This document shows positions 1-6,866 of a stretch of DNA of 13,346 nucleotides, piece after piece. The notes beneath the pieces were generated by a model. It made no database searches, was not told where the DNA came from, and saw only the letters and a list, made by a program, of their open reading frames with translations. Both the position numbers and the translations under genes were made by a program. Source of the DNA: JALOOE01 sp964423545 (lineage in GTDB: Bacteria; Chloroflexota; Anaerolineae; CG2-30-64-16); assembly GCA_964423545.1 (NCBI GenBank), contig CAYRFV010000144.1, forward strand, positions 1 through 13,346, given 5' to 3'. Positions within the stretch are counted from its first letter, which is position 1; each line of letters starts with the position of its first letter.

Positions 1-1002
1 GCGTCCTTGCCGTGGCTGACGCCGGGCCCGTCGCTGGCGCTGCACACGGCCTGCGCCCGCGGCTGGGTGAGCGCCATGCTCGACACCCACGTCCCGGTCA
101 CGACGCTGCCCAGCCACATCCTCGAAGATCCCGATAAGCTGGCCGCCTACGGGGCGCTCATCCTGCCGCACATGGATGTGTTGAGCCGAGAAGCCTTGCT
201 GGCGATCCGTGCGTATGTCGAAGCGGGCGGCGCGGCCTATCTGTGCGGCGATCCGTCGCGGCTGGACAGCAGCCTGCAGGAAACGCATGGCCAGTGGATC
301 AAGGAGATCTTCGACCTCGACTGGCAGCCACTCGCTGGGCTTGCGCACGATGCGCAGGTGCGCCGCTGTAAGTTCGAGCGCGATGCGCCCCTCGGCTCGA
401 CCTATGACCTCTACCTGCGCACCGTTCCCACGCCGCCGCCTGGTCTGCCGCTGCCCGGCTGGAAGATCAACCCATCGCATTTCGGCCAGACCGCGCCCGG
501 CGCAAGCTGGTCAACGGTCGCCGAAATCGCGGCGACGGATGAGGACCGTCCGCTCTTCCCGGCCATCGGCGTGAAGGTGCTGGGGAAGGGACGGCTGGTC
601 TTCAGCAGCGTGCTGTGGGGCAAGCAGTACGACGAGCGCCGCGCGCCCGCGCTCGCGACCTGGATGCATGACCTGGTCTGCTGGCTGGCGGCCCGGCCCA
701 TCCCGGTGCAGGTATCCGCCCCCCGCGCGCTCCAACTGGGCACAACGCGCGTGGATGACGGGTGGCTGCTCTACCTGATCAATCAGTCCAACGATGTACA
801 AGGCCGGCGTCAGGAGTGGGCGGAGATGATCAAGGTCGCCGAACGACCATGGCCCATCGGCCCGGTGACTGTGACGGTTTCCGACGCAAGGCAAGCGGTC
901 GCAATCTATGGGCCCGCGCCCGATGCGATCACGACAGATGACGCCAATTTGCGCGTCACGTATACCGGCTTCCAGGATCATGCGGTGCTGCATGTGCGAT
1001 AG
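1..1002 (+). CDS. C-terminal part of glycoside-hydrolase-like protein (GH copy 1), 5' end outside window
   Basis: The frame is open from base 1, and about 380 N-terminal residues are missing judging from the full-length paralogue at 9793-11931. The visible 333 residues hold a Rossmann/glutamine-amidotransferase-like domain of the beta-galactosidase trimerization type: the segment around CARGW (residues 18-22) through the GG(A)AYL strand near residue 75. A beta-rich C-terminal region follows, with DDGWLLYLINQSND near residue 250 and the ending HAVLHVR. The paralogue ends almost identically (HVVLHVR). The TIM-barrel part with any catalytic residues would lie upstream, so activity cannot be judged here. 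The beta-helix gene follows after 36 bases, suggesting one transcript. An internal Met near residue 3 is not a believable start because homology continues through the window edge. Family membership comes from the internal paralogues; the hydrolase role is inferred. Confidence 0.85.
   Translation, partial: ASLPWLTPGPSLALHTACARGWVSAMLDTHVPVTTLPSHILEDPDKLAAYGALILPHMDVLSREALLAIRAYVEAGGAAYLCGDPSRLDSSLQETHGQWIKEIFDLDWQPLAGLAHDAQVRRCKFERDAPLGSTYDLYLRTVPTPPPGLPLPGWKINPSHFGQTAPGASWSTVAEIAATDEDRPLFPAIGVKVLGKGRLVFSSVLWGKQYDERRAPALATWMHDLVCWLAARPIPVQVSAPRALQLGTTRVDDGWLLYLINQSNDVQGRRQEWAEMIKVAERPWPIGPVTVTVSDARQAVAIYGPAPDAITTDDANLRVTYTGFQDHAVLHVR
52..98 (+). repeat. Near-identical 47-base block shared by GH copies 1 and 2 (first member)
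   Basis: Matches 10984-11030 at 45 of 47 bases, encoding CARGWVSAMLDTH(V/I)PV. Flanking sequence of the two genes is clearly more diverged, and GH copy 3 matches the same block at only 37 of 47. This fits local gene conversion between copies 1 and 2, or strong constraint on this part of the trimerization-like domain. Confidence 0.7.
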
Positions 1003-1038
1003 CCGCCGCCCGTCCTATTCGTGAGGGAAAAAACAACT

Positions 1039-2259
1039 ATGAGCCAGGGCATCATCATCTATGCCGAGCGTGATCTCTACAAGGCGATTACGCGCGTCAC
1101 CCATGAGGTCATCCTGTCCTCACATCAGGCAGGCGAGGCGATCCAGGCTGCCGTGGACGCGGCCGGTGAGGTAGGCGGCCAGGTGTTCATCGAGCCGGGC
1201 CGCTACCCCCTGGCTCAGCCGATCCGCCTCCGCCATCGCATGCGGCTGAGCGGCGCGGGCCGCGGCACGCGGCTGGAGGTGGCCGGCGAGGCGGGCATCC
1301 TGCTCGAAAGCCTCGACAGCGCCGAGGTGTCCGACCTGGCGCTCGTGGCGGCCAAAGGGTGCAACGCGCAAGCCGGGCTGATCCTCGACGGCTGCGGCGA
1401 TTGCCAGGCGACGAACGTCTTTGCGGGCGGCTTTGCAGGCCACGGCATCTGGCTGCGCAACCACGCCTTCCTCTGCACGATCCGCGGGTGCAGCGCGGCA
1501 GGCAACGCCAGGTCGAACATCTTCCTGGACACTCTCGCCATGCACGGCCGCGCCGGGCGCTATCTGCCCAATCTGGTGACCGCTTGCATGGTCTACGGCG
1601 GCGGGGTGGGGATCGAGGCCCGCCGCGCGGTCGTGGCGAACATCACCGATTGCTGCGTTTTCCAGACCCACGCGAGCGGCTTCCACGTGCATTCTGTCAG
1701 CAATAGCGTGGTCATCACCGGTTGCCGCACCTTCCAGGTGGGCAAGCACGCCGTGCTGCTCGAAGACAGCGACGAGCTCAACCTGTCGTCCAACATCTTC
1801 TGCTGGCACATCGAGGACGGCGTGGTGATTCGCAACGCGCATTGGGGAACGATCTGCGCCAACGAGATCATTGACAGCGGCAGCTACAACTCGGGCGTCG
1901 AAGATCGGACTGCGACCTGGGATCAGCTCCCGCACGATCTGCCGCCCTACAGCGGCCTGAAGCTGTTCAACGTGTGCGGCTACAACGTGTCCGGCAACAC
2001 GATCTTCAATTGGGGCGTCTGCCCGCCGATGGAGTACGGCGTGTACGAGGACGAGCAGAGCGCCAAGAACAACATCACCGGCAACAGTATCAACTTCTTC
2101 GTCAAGGAAGATGTGCTGGCGCTGGGCCGCGCGAGCGTGGTCAGTAGCAACGTGAGCTACGCCGATCGGCCGCATCAGGATCGCGCCGGCCTGCAACACT
2201 GGTTTCAGACGTTCCGGGCGGAGATGAAGGACCAGTTCGTCGCCGACCAGCTCGCCTAG
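1039..2259 (+). CDS. Right-handed parallel beta-helix protein, non-secreted (copy 1)
   Basis: A 406-residue protein. Residues 32-70 (AIQAAVDAAGEVGGQVFIEPGRY) match the N-terminal cap of pectate-lyase-like beta-helix proteins. Many short rungs of about 20-25 residues follow, rich in Gly, Asn and Cys, such as SSNIFCWHIEDGVVIRN (250-266) and SGNTIFNWGV (318-327). Folds of this type include polysaccharide lyases, epimerases and GH28/GH110-like hydrolases; which applies here cannot be read from sequence. No signal peptide is visible, so it is probably cytoplasmic and acts on imported sugar. It is clearly paralogous to the protein at 8487-9758: both share PNLV, GF-x-x-HS, SNIFCW/GNIFCW and NE-V/I-IDSG. 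ATG 1039 is preferred over in-frame GTG 1021 because that GTG lies inside the GTGAGGG ribosome-binding stretch 11 bases upstream, and homology starts at SQG. Confidence 0.85.
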   Translation: MSQGIIIYAERDLYKAITRVTHEVILSSHQAGEAIQAAVDAAGEVGGQVFIEPGRYPLAQPIRLRHRMRLSGAGRGTRLEVAGEAGILLESLDSAEVSDLALVAAKGCNAQAGLILDGCGDCQATNVFAGGFAGHGIWLRNHAFLCTIRGCSAAGNARSNIFLDTLAMHGRAGRYLPNLVTACMVYGGGVGIEARRAVVANITDCCVFQTHASGFHVHSVSNSVVITGCRTFQVGKHAVLLEDSDELNLSSNIFCWHIEDGVVIRNAHWGTICANEIIDSGSYNSGVEDRTATWDQLPHDLPPYSGLKLFNVCGYNVSGNTIFNWGVCPPMEYGVYEDEQSAKNNITGNSINFFVKEDVLALGRASVVSSNVSYADRPHQDRAGLQHWFQTFRAEMKDQFVADQLA

Positions 2260-2286
2260 CTTCACCATCGAGATACGGGTGCACCG

Positions 2287-3363
2287 ATGAGTTACGAGAG
2301 AGCCAGGAAAGCCATCCACCTCCAGCCAACAGAGAAGATCGCACTGTTCGAGTTGATCGAAGACCCGCGCCTCGCCCTGCAAGTCAGCGGGATCGACCCG
2401 CGCGAGGACGCGTTGCGTGCCTTTGCGGAGACATACAAGCGACTGGAGGTGGATCTCATCTTTCCGCACACACTGCCCGAGACCAAGCGGGTGGCAGAAG
2501 CGGATGATTCTTGGGGCGTCAGCGGCATCAAGCCGAAGACCAGGGGACATGTGGACTTCCAGACGGGCCAGGACGTGATCGCCTATGACCCTGCGGAGTG
2601 GATCCGCAAAGGGGGCGCAGGCGTCCCGCTCGATCCCGCTTCGCCCTCGCTCATCGCGGACATGGCCGAATGCTTCTATCGGAACTGGAAGCCCAAGCAA
2701 GACTTGCTGGGTGACGACACAATGGTTCCTGGCACATGGGGGTTCACGCTCTATCACTGGCTGCAGAACACCTTCAGCCTGGAGCTCACCTGTCTGGCCG
2801 CGACAGACTACCCGGACGAATTCCGGGCGCTGCTCGAACGCTTCGCCGAGGTATCGAGCTATGTCCTGCAAGCCTGGGCGCTGCTGCCGATCGAACTGCT
2901 CATCAGCCACGATGACCTGGCCATGCAGCGCGGCCTGGTCTTCCGGCCGCAGTGGTATCGCGACAATATCATCTCCTGGTATGCGAAACTCTGGGAGCCG
3001 CTAAAGCGCAGAGGCATCAAGATCCTGTATTGGTCCGACGGCGACTACTCCGCCGTGCTGGACGACATCCTGGCGTGCGGCGCCGACGGCTTCATGATCG
3101 AGCCGATGATTGACCTGGTGGCGATGGTGGACCGCTACGGCGGCAGCAAGTTCATCGTCGGCAACGCCAACAGCGCCATCCTCAGCTTCGGGACGGAGGC
3201 AGAGGTGGAGGCGGAAGTCCGGCGCTGCGTGGAGACGGCCGGACGCTTCCCCGGCTATTTCCTCTGCGCGACCGGCTCCATCACCCACACCATGCCAGCA
3301 GCCAACGTGGAGGCCTATTTCCGGAGCGTAGCGCAGTATCGCGACCGGTCATTGCGAGCCTGA
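2287..3363 (+). CDS. URO-D-fold protein (uroporphyrinogen decarboxylase / corrinoid methyltransferase-like, COG0407 type)
   Basis: A 358-residue protein of normal length for the family. Recognisable blocks are DDLAMQRGLVFRPQWYRD (209-226), ILYWSDGD (246-253), ILACGADGFMIEP (261-273), the GN strand (292-293), GTEAEVEAEVRR (302-313) and the C-terminal GYFLCATGSI...PAANVEAY (323-344). Relatives are heme-pathway decarboxylases and MtaA/CmuA-type methyltransferases. The heme role is unlikely in this sugar locus. Where many methyltransferase-type relatives have a His (H-S-D/C-G), this protein has Trp249, so the usual zinc ligand may be missing. No corrinoid protein is encoded nearby. The gene follows beta-helix copy 1 by 27 bases with only a weak ribosome-binding site (CGGGTG). 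A relic of a second copy lies at 6863-6910. Fold assignment is firm; the reaction is unknown. Confidence 0.85.
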   Translation: MSYERARKAIHLQPTEKIALFELIEDPRLALQVSGIDPREDALRAFAETYKRLEVDLIFPHTLPETKRVAEADDSWGVSGIKPKTRGHVDFQTGQDVIAYDPAEWIRKGGAGVPLDPASPSLIADMAECFYRNWKPKQDLLGDDTMVPGTWGFTLYHWLQNTFSLELTCLAATDYPDEFRALLERFAEVSSYVLQAWALLPIELLISHDDLAMQRGLVFRPQWYRDNIISWYAKLWEPLKRRGIKILYWSDGDYSAVLDDILACGADGFMIEPMIDLVAMVDRYGGSKFIVGNANSAILSFGTEAEVEAEVRRCVETAGRFPGYFLCATGSITHTMPAANVEAYFRSVAQYRDRSLRA

Positions 3364-3384
3364 GCTGTCAGCTAATAGGCGGTG

Positions 3385-3444
3385 AAAGGAGGTGACGAGC
3401 TCACGATGAGCGCAGTCGCTAAGCGACTCGGCCGAACATGCTAG
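3385..3444 (+). CDS. Possible 12-codon leader ORF with very strong Shine-Dalgarno
   Basis: AAAGGAGGTGA at 3385-3395 is fully complementary to the usual 3' end of 16S rRNA. Ten bases later ATG 3406 opens a 12-codon frame, MSAVAKRLGRTC, closed by TAG at 3442-3444. The coding part is 3406-3444; the entry includes the ribosome-binding site. It lies between the URO-D gene and the ABC binding-protein gene, where a leader peptide could tune transporter expression. The spacing is slightly long, and the peptide has no run of one amino acid that would suggest classical attenuation. It may be a chance frame or decayed gene start. The ribosome-binding match is seen directly; translation is inferred. Confidence 0.35.
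   Translation, partial: KGGDELTMSAVAKRLGRTC
3414..3428. promoter_or_regulatory. 15-base palindrome, possible operator
   Basis: AGTCGCT-A-AGCGACT is a perfect 7-1-7 inverted repeat located about 70 bases upstream of the binding-protein start and inside the mini-ORF. As RNA it could fold only into a short 6-base-pair hairpin with a 3-base loop, and no T-run follows, so it is not a terminator. Its symmetry and position fit an operator for a sugar regulator, but no regulator gene is in the window and the site is not seen elsewhere in it. Confidence 0.35.
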
Positions 3445-3486
3445 TTGAAATCAGGTCAGATGATCCGCAAGCTGGTGTGCATCCCC

Positions 3487-3493
3487 AAGGAGG
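3487..3493 (+). promoter_or_regulatory. Ribosome-binding site fixing the binding-protein start
   Basis: AAGGAGG lies 5 bases before GTG 3499. This fixes the start at that GTG and not at in-frame TTG 3445 or ATG 3460, which would place 13-18 extra residues in front of the Tat signal and lack a comparable site. Confidence 0.8.
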
Positions 3494-3498
3494 ACGAA

Positions 3499-4971
3499 GT
3501 GAGCACCAAAAACCTGAGTCGCCGCACGTTCCTGCACCTTGCGGCAGGTACCGCCGCCGGCACATTGCTCGCAGCCTGTGCCACGCCAACCCCACAGGTC
3601 GTGGAGAAGACGGTCGAGAAGGTCGTCACGCAGGTCGTTGAGAAGCCGGTCGAAAAGATCGTCGAGAAACCGGTGGAAAAGGTGGTCGAAAAGCCGGTCG
3701 AGAAGGTCGTCGAGAAGGTCGTCACTGCTCCCGCGCCCAAGACCAAAACCCGGCTGGTGATGTGGGGCATCTGGGCCGCCGGAACGCCCGGCGCGGACGC
3801 GATCAACGCGATGATCGCCAAGTACCAGACTGACAACCCCGATGTCACCATTCAGTATGTGCAATTCGATAACAATGCCCTCAAGGCGACCATTCTGCCG
3901 ACGTCGTTCGCCGGCGGCGCGCCACCGGATATATTCTACACCGTGGGCTTCGAGTGGCTCTTTACCTACGTACGGTCGAACCAGATCATTGACATCACCA
4001 GCTACTACACGGCGAACAAGATGGGCGACCGCTACGTGCCGGGGTTGGAGTCAGTCTACAAGTACCAGGGCAAGTACTACGGAGTGCCCTGGTACTTGGG
4101 CGGGACCCCCTTTGTTTTCTGGAACCTCGATCTCTTCAACAAAATAGGGGTCAAGCCCGAGGACGCCATGAAGGATGTCGATGCATGGGCCGAGGCTTGC
4201 GAGAAGTTCCTCAAGGCGGGCATCACTCCGATTGCGTTCGGTGACAAGGGTGGCTGGACGGCCGTACACTGGCACTCGAACTTCGTGAAGAATCAGATCG
4301 GCGCGGATCGCCTGACCGCTCTCTCCACCAAGCAGAGTGGACATTGGTCCGATCCCGACGTCATTGCCGGCACCAATTACCTGATGGATTTCTACAAACG
4401 CGGCTACCTGGGAAAGGGCACAGCCAACGAAGACTACGGCGTCGCGTCCCAGAATTTCCAACAGGGCAAGGCGGCGATGCTGGGTACAGGCGGTTGGGAG
4501 GTCAGTGGGCTGAACACCTTCCAGGAAAAGACCAACCCCAACTTCCAGTGGGACTTCACGCAGTTCCCCATCACACCTGGCAAGCCCGGCAAGGGCAGCG
4601 ATTGGGTCTTCTGGGCCGAGGCGTGGGCAGCAGCCAAGACCATCACCGATCCCAACATCCAGGTGAAGTGGCTGGACGCCCTCGGGTCGCTGGACTACCA
4701 GGCGCTATGCTACCAGAAGAATCAGCAGATCTATGCAGTCAAGGGTGTAGCTGAGAAGGCCGGCATCAAGCTGGCGCCGCCGCTGCAGAAGCAGTTCGGC
4801 TTTTACGCCAAAGCTACATCGCTGATCCCGATCCCCGATGTGGCAATGACCACGGCTTCGTCCACCGTGCTGTACGACGAGCTGCGCGGTATGTTGTTGG
4901 GGGCAGTGAGCGTCCAGGATGCCATGAAGCACATCGATGAGGCCCTGGCGAAGAACGATGGGTATAAGTGA
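3499..4971 (+). CDS. Sugar ABC transporter substrate-binding lipoprotein (SBP family 1), Tat-type signal
   Basis: A 490-residue extracellular binding protein delivering a sugar or oligosaccharide to the permeases encoded next. The N-terminus carries a Tat-like twin-arginine motif SRRTFL (7-12), a hydrophobic stretch, and a lipobox LAAC with Cys27 as the predicted lipid-anchored residue. Residues 34-75 form a Val-Glu-Lys repeat linker. The family-1 binding fold begins near residue 80 (RLVMWGIW) and includes AGGAPPDIFYT, YGVPWYLGGTPFVFWNLDLFNKIG and GKAAMLGTGGWEV, all typical of the family. The substrate cannot be deduced; neighbouring sulfatase and hydrolase genes suggest an oligosaccharide from a sulfated glycan. 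A strong stem-loop follows the gene, consistent with higher expression of the binding protein than of the permeases. Start chosen from the ribosome-binding site at 3487-3493. Confidence 0.93.
   Translation: MSTKNLSRRTFLHLAAGTAAGTLLAACATPTPQVVEKTVEKVVTQVVEKPVEKIVEKPVEKVVEKPVEKVVEKVVTAPAPKTKTRLVMWGIWAAGTPGADAINAMIAKYQTDNPDVTIQYVQFDNNALKATILPTSFAGGAPPDIFYTVGFEWLFTYVRSNQIIDITSYYTANKMGDRYVPGLESVYKYQGKYYGVPWYLGGTPFVFWNLDLFNKIGVKPEDAMKDVDAWAEACEKFLKAGITPIAFGDKGGWTAVHWHSNFVKNQIGADRLTALSTKQSGHWSDPDVIAGTNYLMDFYKRGYLGKGTANEDYGVASQNFQQGKAAMLGTGGWEVSGLNTFQEKTNPNFQWDFTQFPITPGKPGKGSDWVFWAEAWAAAKTITDPNIQVKWLDALGSLDYQALCYQKNQQIYAVKGVAEKAGIKLAPPLQKQFGFYAKATSLIPIPDVAMTTASSTVLYDELRGMLLGAVSVQDAMKHIDEALAKNDGYK
3598..3723 (+). 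repeat. Period-4 Val-Glu-Lys repeat linker inside the binding protein
   Basis: About ten consecutive tetrapeptides of the form x-V-E-K (VVEK, TVEK, VVTQ, VVEK, PVEK, IVEK, PVEK, VVEK, PVEK, VVEK) occupy residues 34-75. They are encoded by imperfect 12-base DNA repeats. The block sits between the lipid-anchored Cys and the folded domain, so it probably acts as a charged spacer or stalk holding the binding domain away from the membrane. Similar VEK-rich linkers are common in Chloroflexota binding proteins. The DNA repeat may vary in length between strains. Confidence 0.9.
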
Positions 4972-5005
4972 GGTTCACCCGTTGGCGGGGAGTTCTTGAT
5001 CACAC

Positions 5006-5055
5006 CCACCTGTCGGACCTGACGCTGCCCTGAGTCGACCAGGCCCGACAGGTGG
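5006..5055 (+). promoter_or_regulatory. Stem-loop between binding-protein and permease genes
   Basis: CCACCTGTCGG (5006-5016) pairs perfectly with CCGACAGGTGG (5045-5055). After a single A-C mismatch, CCTG (5018-5021) pairs with CAGG (5040-5043), giving about 15 base pairs around an 18-base loop. No T-run follows, so it is not a standard intrinsic terminator. Its place 34 bases after the binding-protein stop fits an mRNA-stabilising or partial-attenuation hairpin, as known between malE and malF in enterobacteria. The structure is seen directly; the role is inferred. Confidence 0.7.
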
Positions 5056-5083
5056 TCGTCCGCCCTCCAAGGAGTGGAGCGAT

Positions 5084-6028
5084 ATGTCCGCCGCCCTTTC
5101 TGCTCGCACTCGTCCGCCAGTTCATCGCGAAGGCGGACTGCGGGCCAGGCTACGCCATCTCGTGTGGAGCGAGTCCTTCGCCCACTGGGTGTTGATTCTC
5201 CCTACGCTCGTGTTCTACATACCGCTTCAGATCCTCCCCATCATCACCGGCCTGGGGTACAGCCTGACGAACTGGTCCGGGATGAACCTGAGCCAGATGA
5301 AATTCATCGGGCTGGCGAACTATGTTGAGCTTTTCAGCGACGCCCTCTTCCAGCGGGCAGTCAAGACCACTGCTATCTTCGTAGTAGTGGTCGCTCCGTT
5401 GCTTGTGATTTTGAGTCTGCTCGTCGCCCTGGCGATAAACCGCTCGAGCCGACTTACAGGATTCGGCCGCACTGTCATTCTGGTACCGATGGCAATGTCG
5501 CCGGTGACCATCGGCCTGCTCTTTGCGTTTCTGTCCAGCCCGACTCTCGGTTTTCCATCCCTCCTGCGCTCCGTCACCGAGATCAGTATCCTCGATGACC
5601 CGATGGGCGCGCTGATTGTGGTCATCATAGCACAGCTCTGGGCCACCATCGGCGTCAATACCTTCGTGTTCCTATCGGGCCTGCAGGCGATTCCAGTGGA
5701 GGTCGAGGAGGCCGCCATGATTGATGGCGCAGGTGCTGTAACGCGCTTCCGTTTCGTCACACTCCCACTGCTGCGAGAGACGTTGATCATGAACTCGATC
5801 GTGACATTGATCGGCGCATTTCATGCCTTTGGACTGATCCTGGTAATGACTGTAGGCGGGCCATACCACGCCACGACGGTGCTGGCGATCTTCATGTACA
5901 AGCAGGCGTTCTACGGATTCCGCTACGGGTATGGGTCGGCCGTGGCAGTGATCATGTTCCTCGTGGTGGCGGGCATCACCTTTGCCCAGATGCGCATTAC
6001 GCGGTCAGGAAGCACACGCTATTACTAG
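5084..6028 (+). CDS. Sugar ABC transporter permease, MalF/UgpA type
   Basis: A 314-residue inner-membrane protein with about six hydrophobic segments, near residues 35-58, 95-117, 129-150, 175-199, 235-258 and 283-300. The cytoplasmic EAA loop that docks the ATPase is clear: E209-A-A-x3-G215 followed by LP at 227-228. It would pair with the second permease to form the translocation pore. AAGGAG at 5069-5074 precedes ATG 5084 by 9 bases, a good ribosome-binding site. A gap of 112 bases with a stem-loop separates it from the binding-protein gene, while the next permease follows by only 10 bases. MalF-like assignment rests on the EAA loop, size and gene order; the substrate is not indicated. Confidence 0.93.
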   Translation: MSAALSARTRPPVHREGGLRARLRHLVWSESFAHWVLILPTLVFYIPLQILPIITGLGYSLTNWSGMNLSQMKFIGLANYVELFSDALFQRAVKTTAIFVVVVAPLLVILSLLVALAINRSSRLTGFGRTVILVPMAMSPVTIGLLFAFLSSPTLGFPSLLRSVTEISILDDPMGALIVVIIAQLWATIGVNTFVFLSGLQAIPVEVEEAAMIDGAGAVTRFRFVTLPLLRETLIMNSIVTLIGAFHAFGLILVMTVGGPYHATTVLAIFMYKQAFYGFRYGYGSAVAVIMFLVVAGITFAQMRITRSGSTRYY

Positions 6029-6032
6029 GAGG
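6027..6032 (+). promoter_or_regulatory. Ribosome-binding site fixing the second permease start
   Basis: AGGAGG overlaps the stop codon of the first permease and precedes GTG 6039 by 6 bases. This supports GTG 6039 over the in-frame ATG 5982, which would overlap the upstream gene by 47 bases and add a non-family extension. Confidence 0.75.
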
Positions 6033-6038
6033 TGCAGG

Positions 6039-6866
6039 GTGAACGATACGCCTCTCTGGCTGAAGATAGTGCGTGTGCTGGCGCTGCTGTTCATCATTGT
6101 GGTGATGGGATATCCCGTGTTGTGGGCGCTGTTCAGCGCGGTGAAGTCCAACGAGCAGCTGGTCGCCAACGCTTTTCTCCCGCCCTGGCCCATTGAACCC
6201 CAGAGCTTGATCAGGGTGTGGCAGTCGGGCGACTTCGTGCGCTACTTCGTCAACACCCTCCTGATCACTCTGGTGTCTGTCATCGGCCTGGTCCCAATGA
6301 GCGCAGCCGCCGGCTACGTCTTTGCTCGCGGCAAACTACGGTATGCGGACCTGCTGTTTAGCCTGATCCTGATCGGCATGATGATCCCGGGCCAGGTGAT
6401 CATGATCCCCGTGTTCCGCATGATGGCCGAATTGGGTCTACGCAATACGCTATGGAGCGTCATACTGGTGCACCTGACTTGGACACCCTTTGGCATCTTC
6501 CTGCTGCGCACTTACTATTTGACCGTTCCCTCCGATCTGGGTGACGCCGCAGTGATTGACGGTTGCAGCGAGTTTGGCGTGTTTTTCCGCGTCTATCTGC
6601 CGCTTGCCTTGCCGGCGCTGGTCACCGTCGCCATCTTCAACTTCATCTGGAGTTGGAACGACTACATCTGGCCGCTAGTTCTGATTCAGGACCCACAGTG
6701 GTTCACCGTTCAGCAGGGCGTCGTGCGATTCTCCGACCAATGGCGGGTGGATTGGTCAATGCAGAATGCGGGATTGGTGTTCTCGTTCGTGATACCACTG
6801 GTTTTCTACTTGATCTTCCGCAAAGGAATTCAGCAAGGGCTCACGCGCGGGGCGGTAAAGGTGTGA
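6039..6866 (+). CDS. Sugar ABC transporter permease, MalG/UgpE type
   Basis: A 275-residue inner-membrane protein with about six hydrophobic segments: residues 8-33, 70-94, 103-128, 138-157, 190-213 and 243-261. It ends in a short basic tail (IFRKGIQQGLTRGAVKV) usual for MalG-type subunits. The ATPase-docking loop reads D169-A-A-x3-G175 with LP at 187-188, an Asp in place of the common Glu. Partner of the permease encoded 10 bases upstream. No ATP-binding subunit follows; in many such operons a shared MsmX/MalK-type ATPase serves several importers. The stop codon lies inside a 41-base stretch matching the URO-D gene, so the 3' boundary looks like an old deletion junction. Start is GTG 6039, chosen from the adjacent ribosome-binding site. 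Confidence 0.92.
   Translation: MNDTPLWLKIVRVLALLFIIVVMGYPVLWALFSAVKSNEQLVANAFLPPWPIEPQSLIRVWQSGDFVRYFVNTLLITLVSVIGLVPMSAAAGYVFARGKLRYADLLFSLILIGMMIPGQVIMIPVFRMMAELGLRNTLWSVILVHLTWTPFGIFLLRTYYLTVPSDLGDAAVIDGCSEFGVFFRVYLPLALPALVTVAIFNFIWSWNDYIWPLVLIQDPQWFTVQQGVVRFSDQWRVDWSMQNAGLVFSFVIPLVFYLIFRKGIQQGLTRGAVKV

Noticed and set aside
1120..2910. 596-codon open frame on the - strand across beta-helix copy 1 and the URO-D gene
   Set aside because: It runs antisense through two well-supported genes, spans their junction, and shows no recognisable domain; long antisense frames are expected in GC-rich coding DNA.
3363..3373. 11-base palindrome AGCTG-T-CAGCT just after the URO-D gene
   Set aside because: Too short and too close to the stop codon to separate from chance.
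3352..3378. Possible promoter TTGCGA ... TAATAG near the end of the URO-D gene
   Set aside because: The spacer is only 15 bases and both boxes are poor matches; reporting a promoter would be overreach.
3445..3467. TTGAAA as a possible -35 box before the binding-protein gene
   Set aside because: No -10-like sequence lies 16-18 bases downstream.
5006..5055. Intrinsic (rho-independent) terminator
   Set aside because: The stem is strong but no T-run follows it, and the permease genes continue in the same direction.
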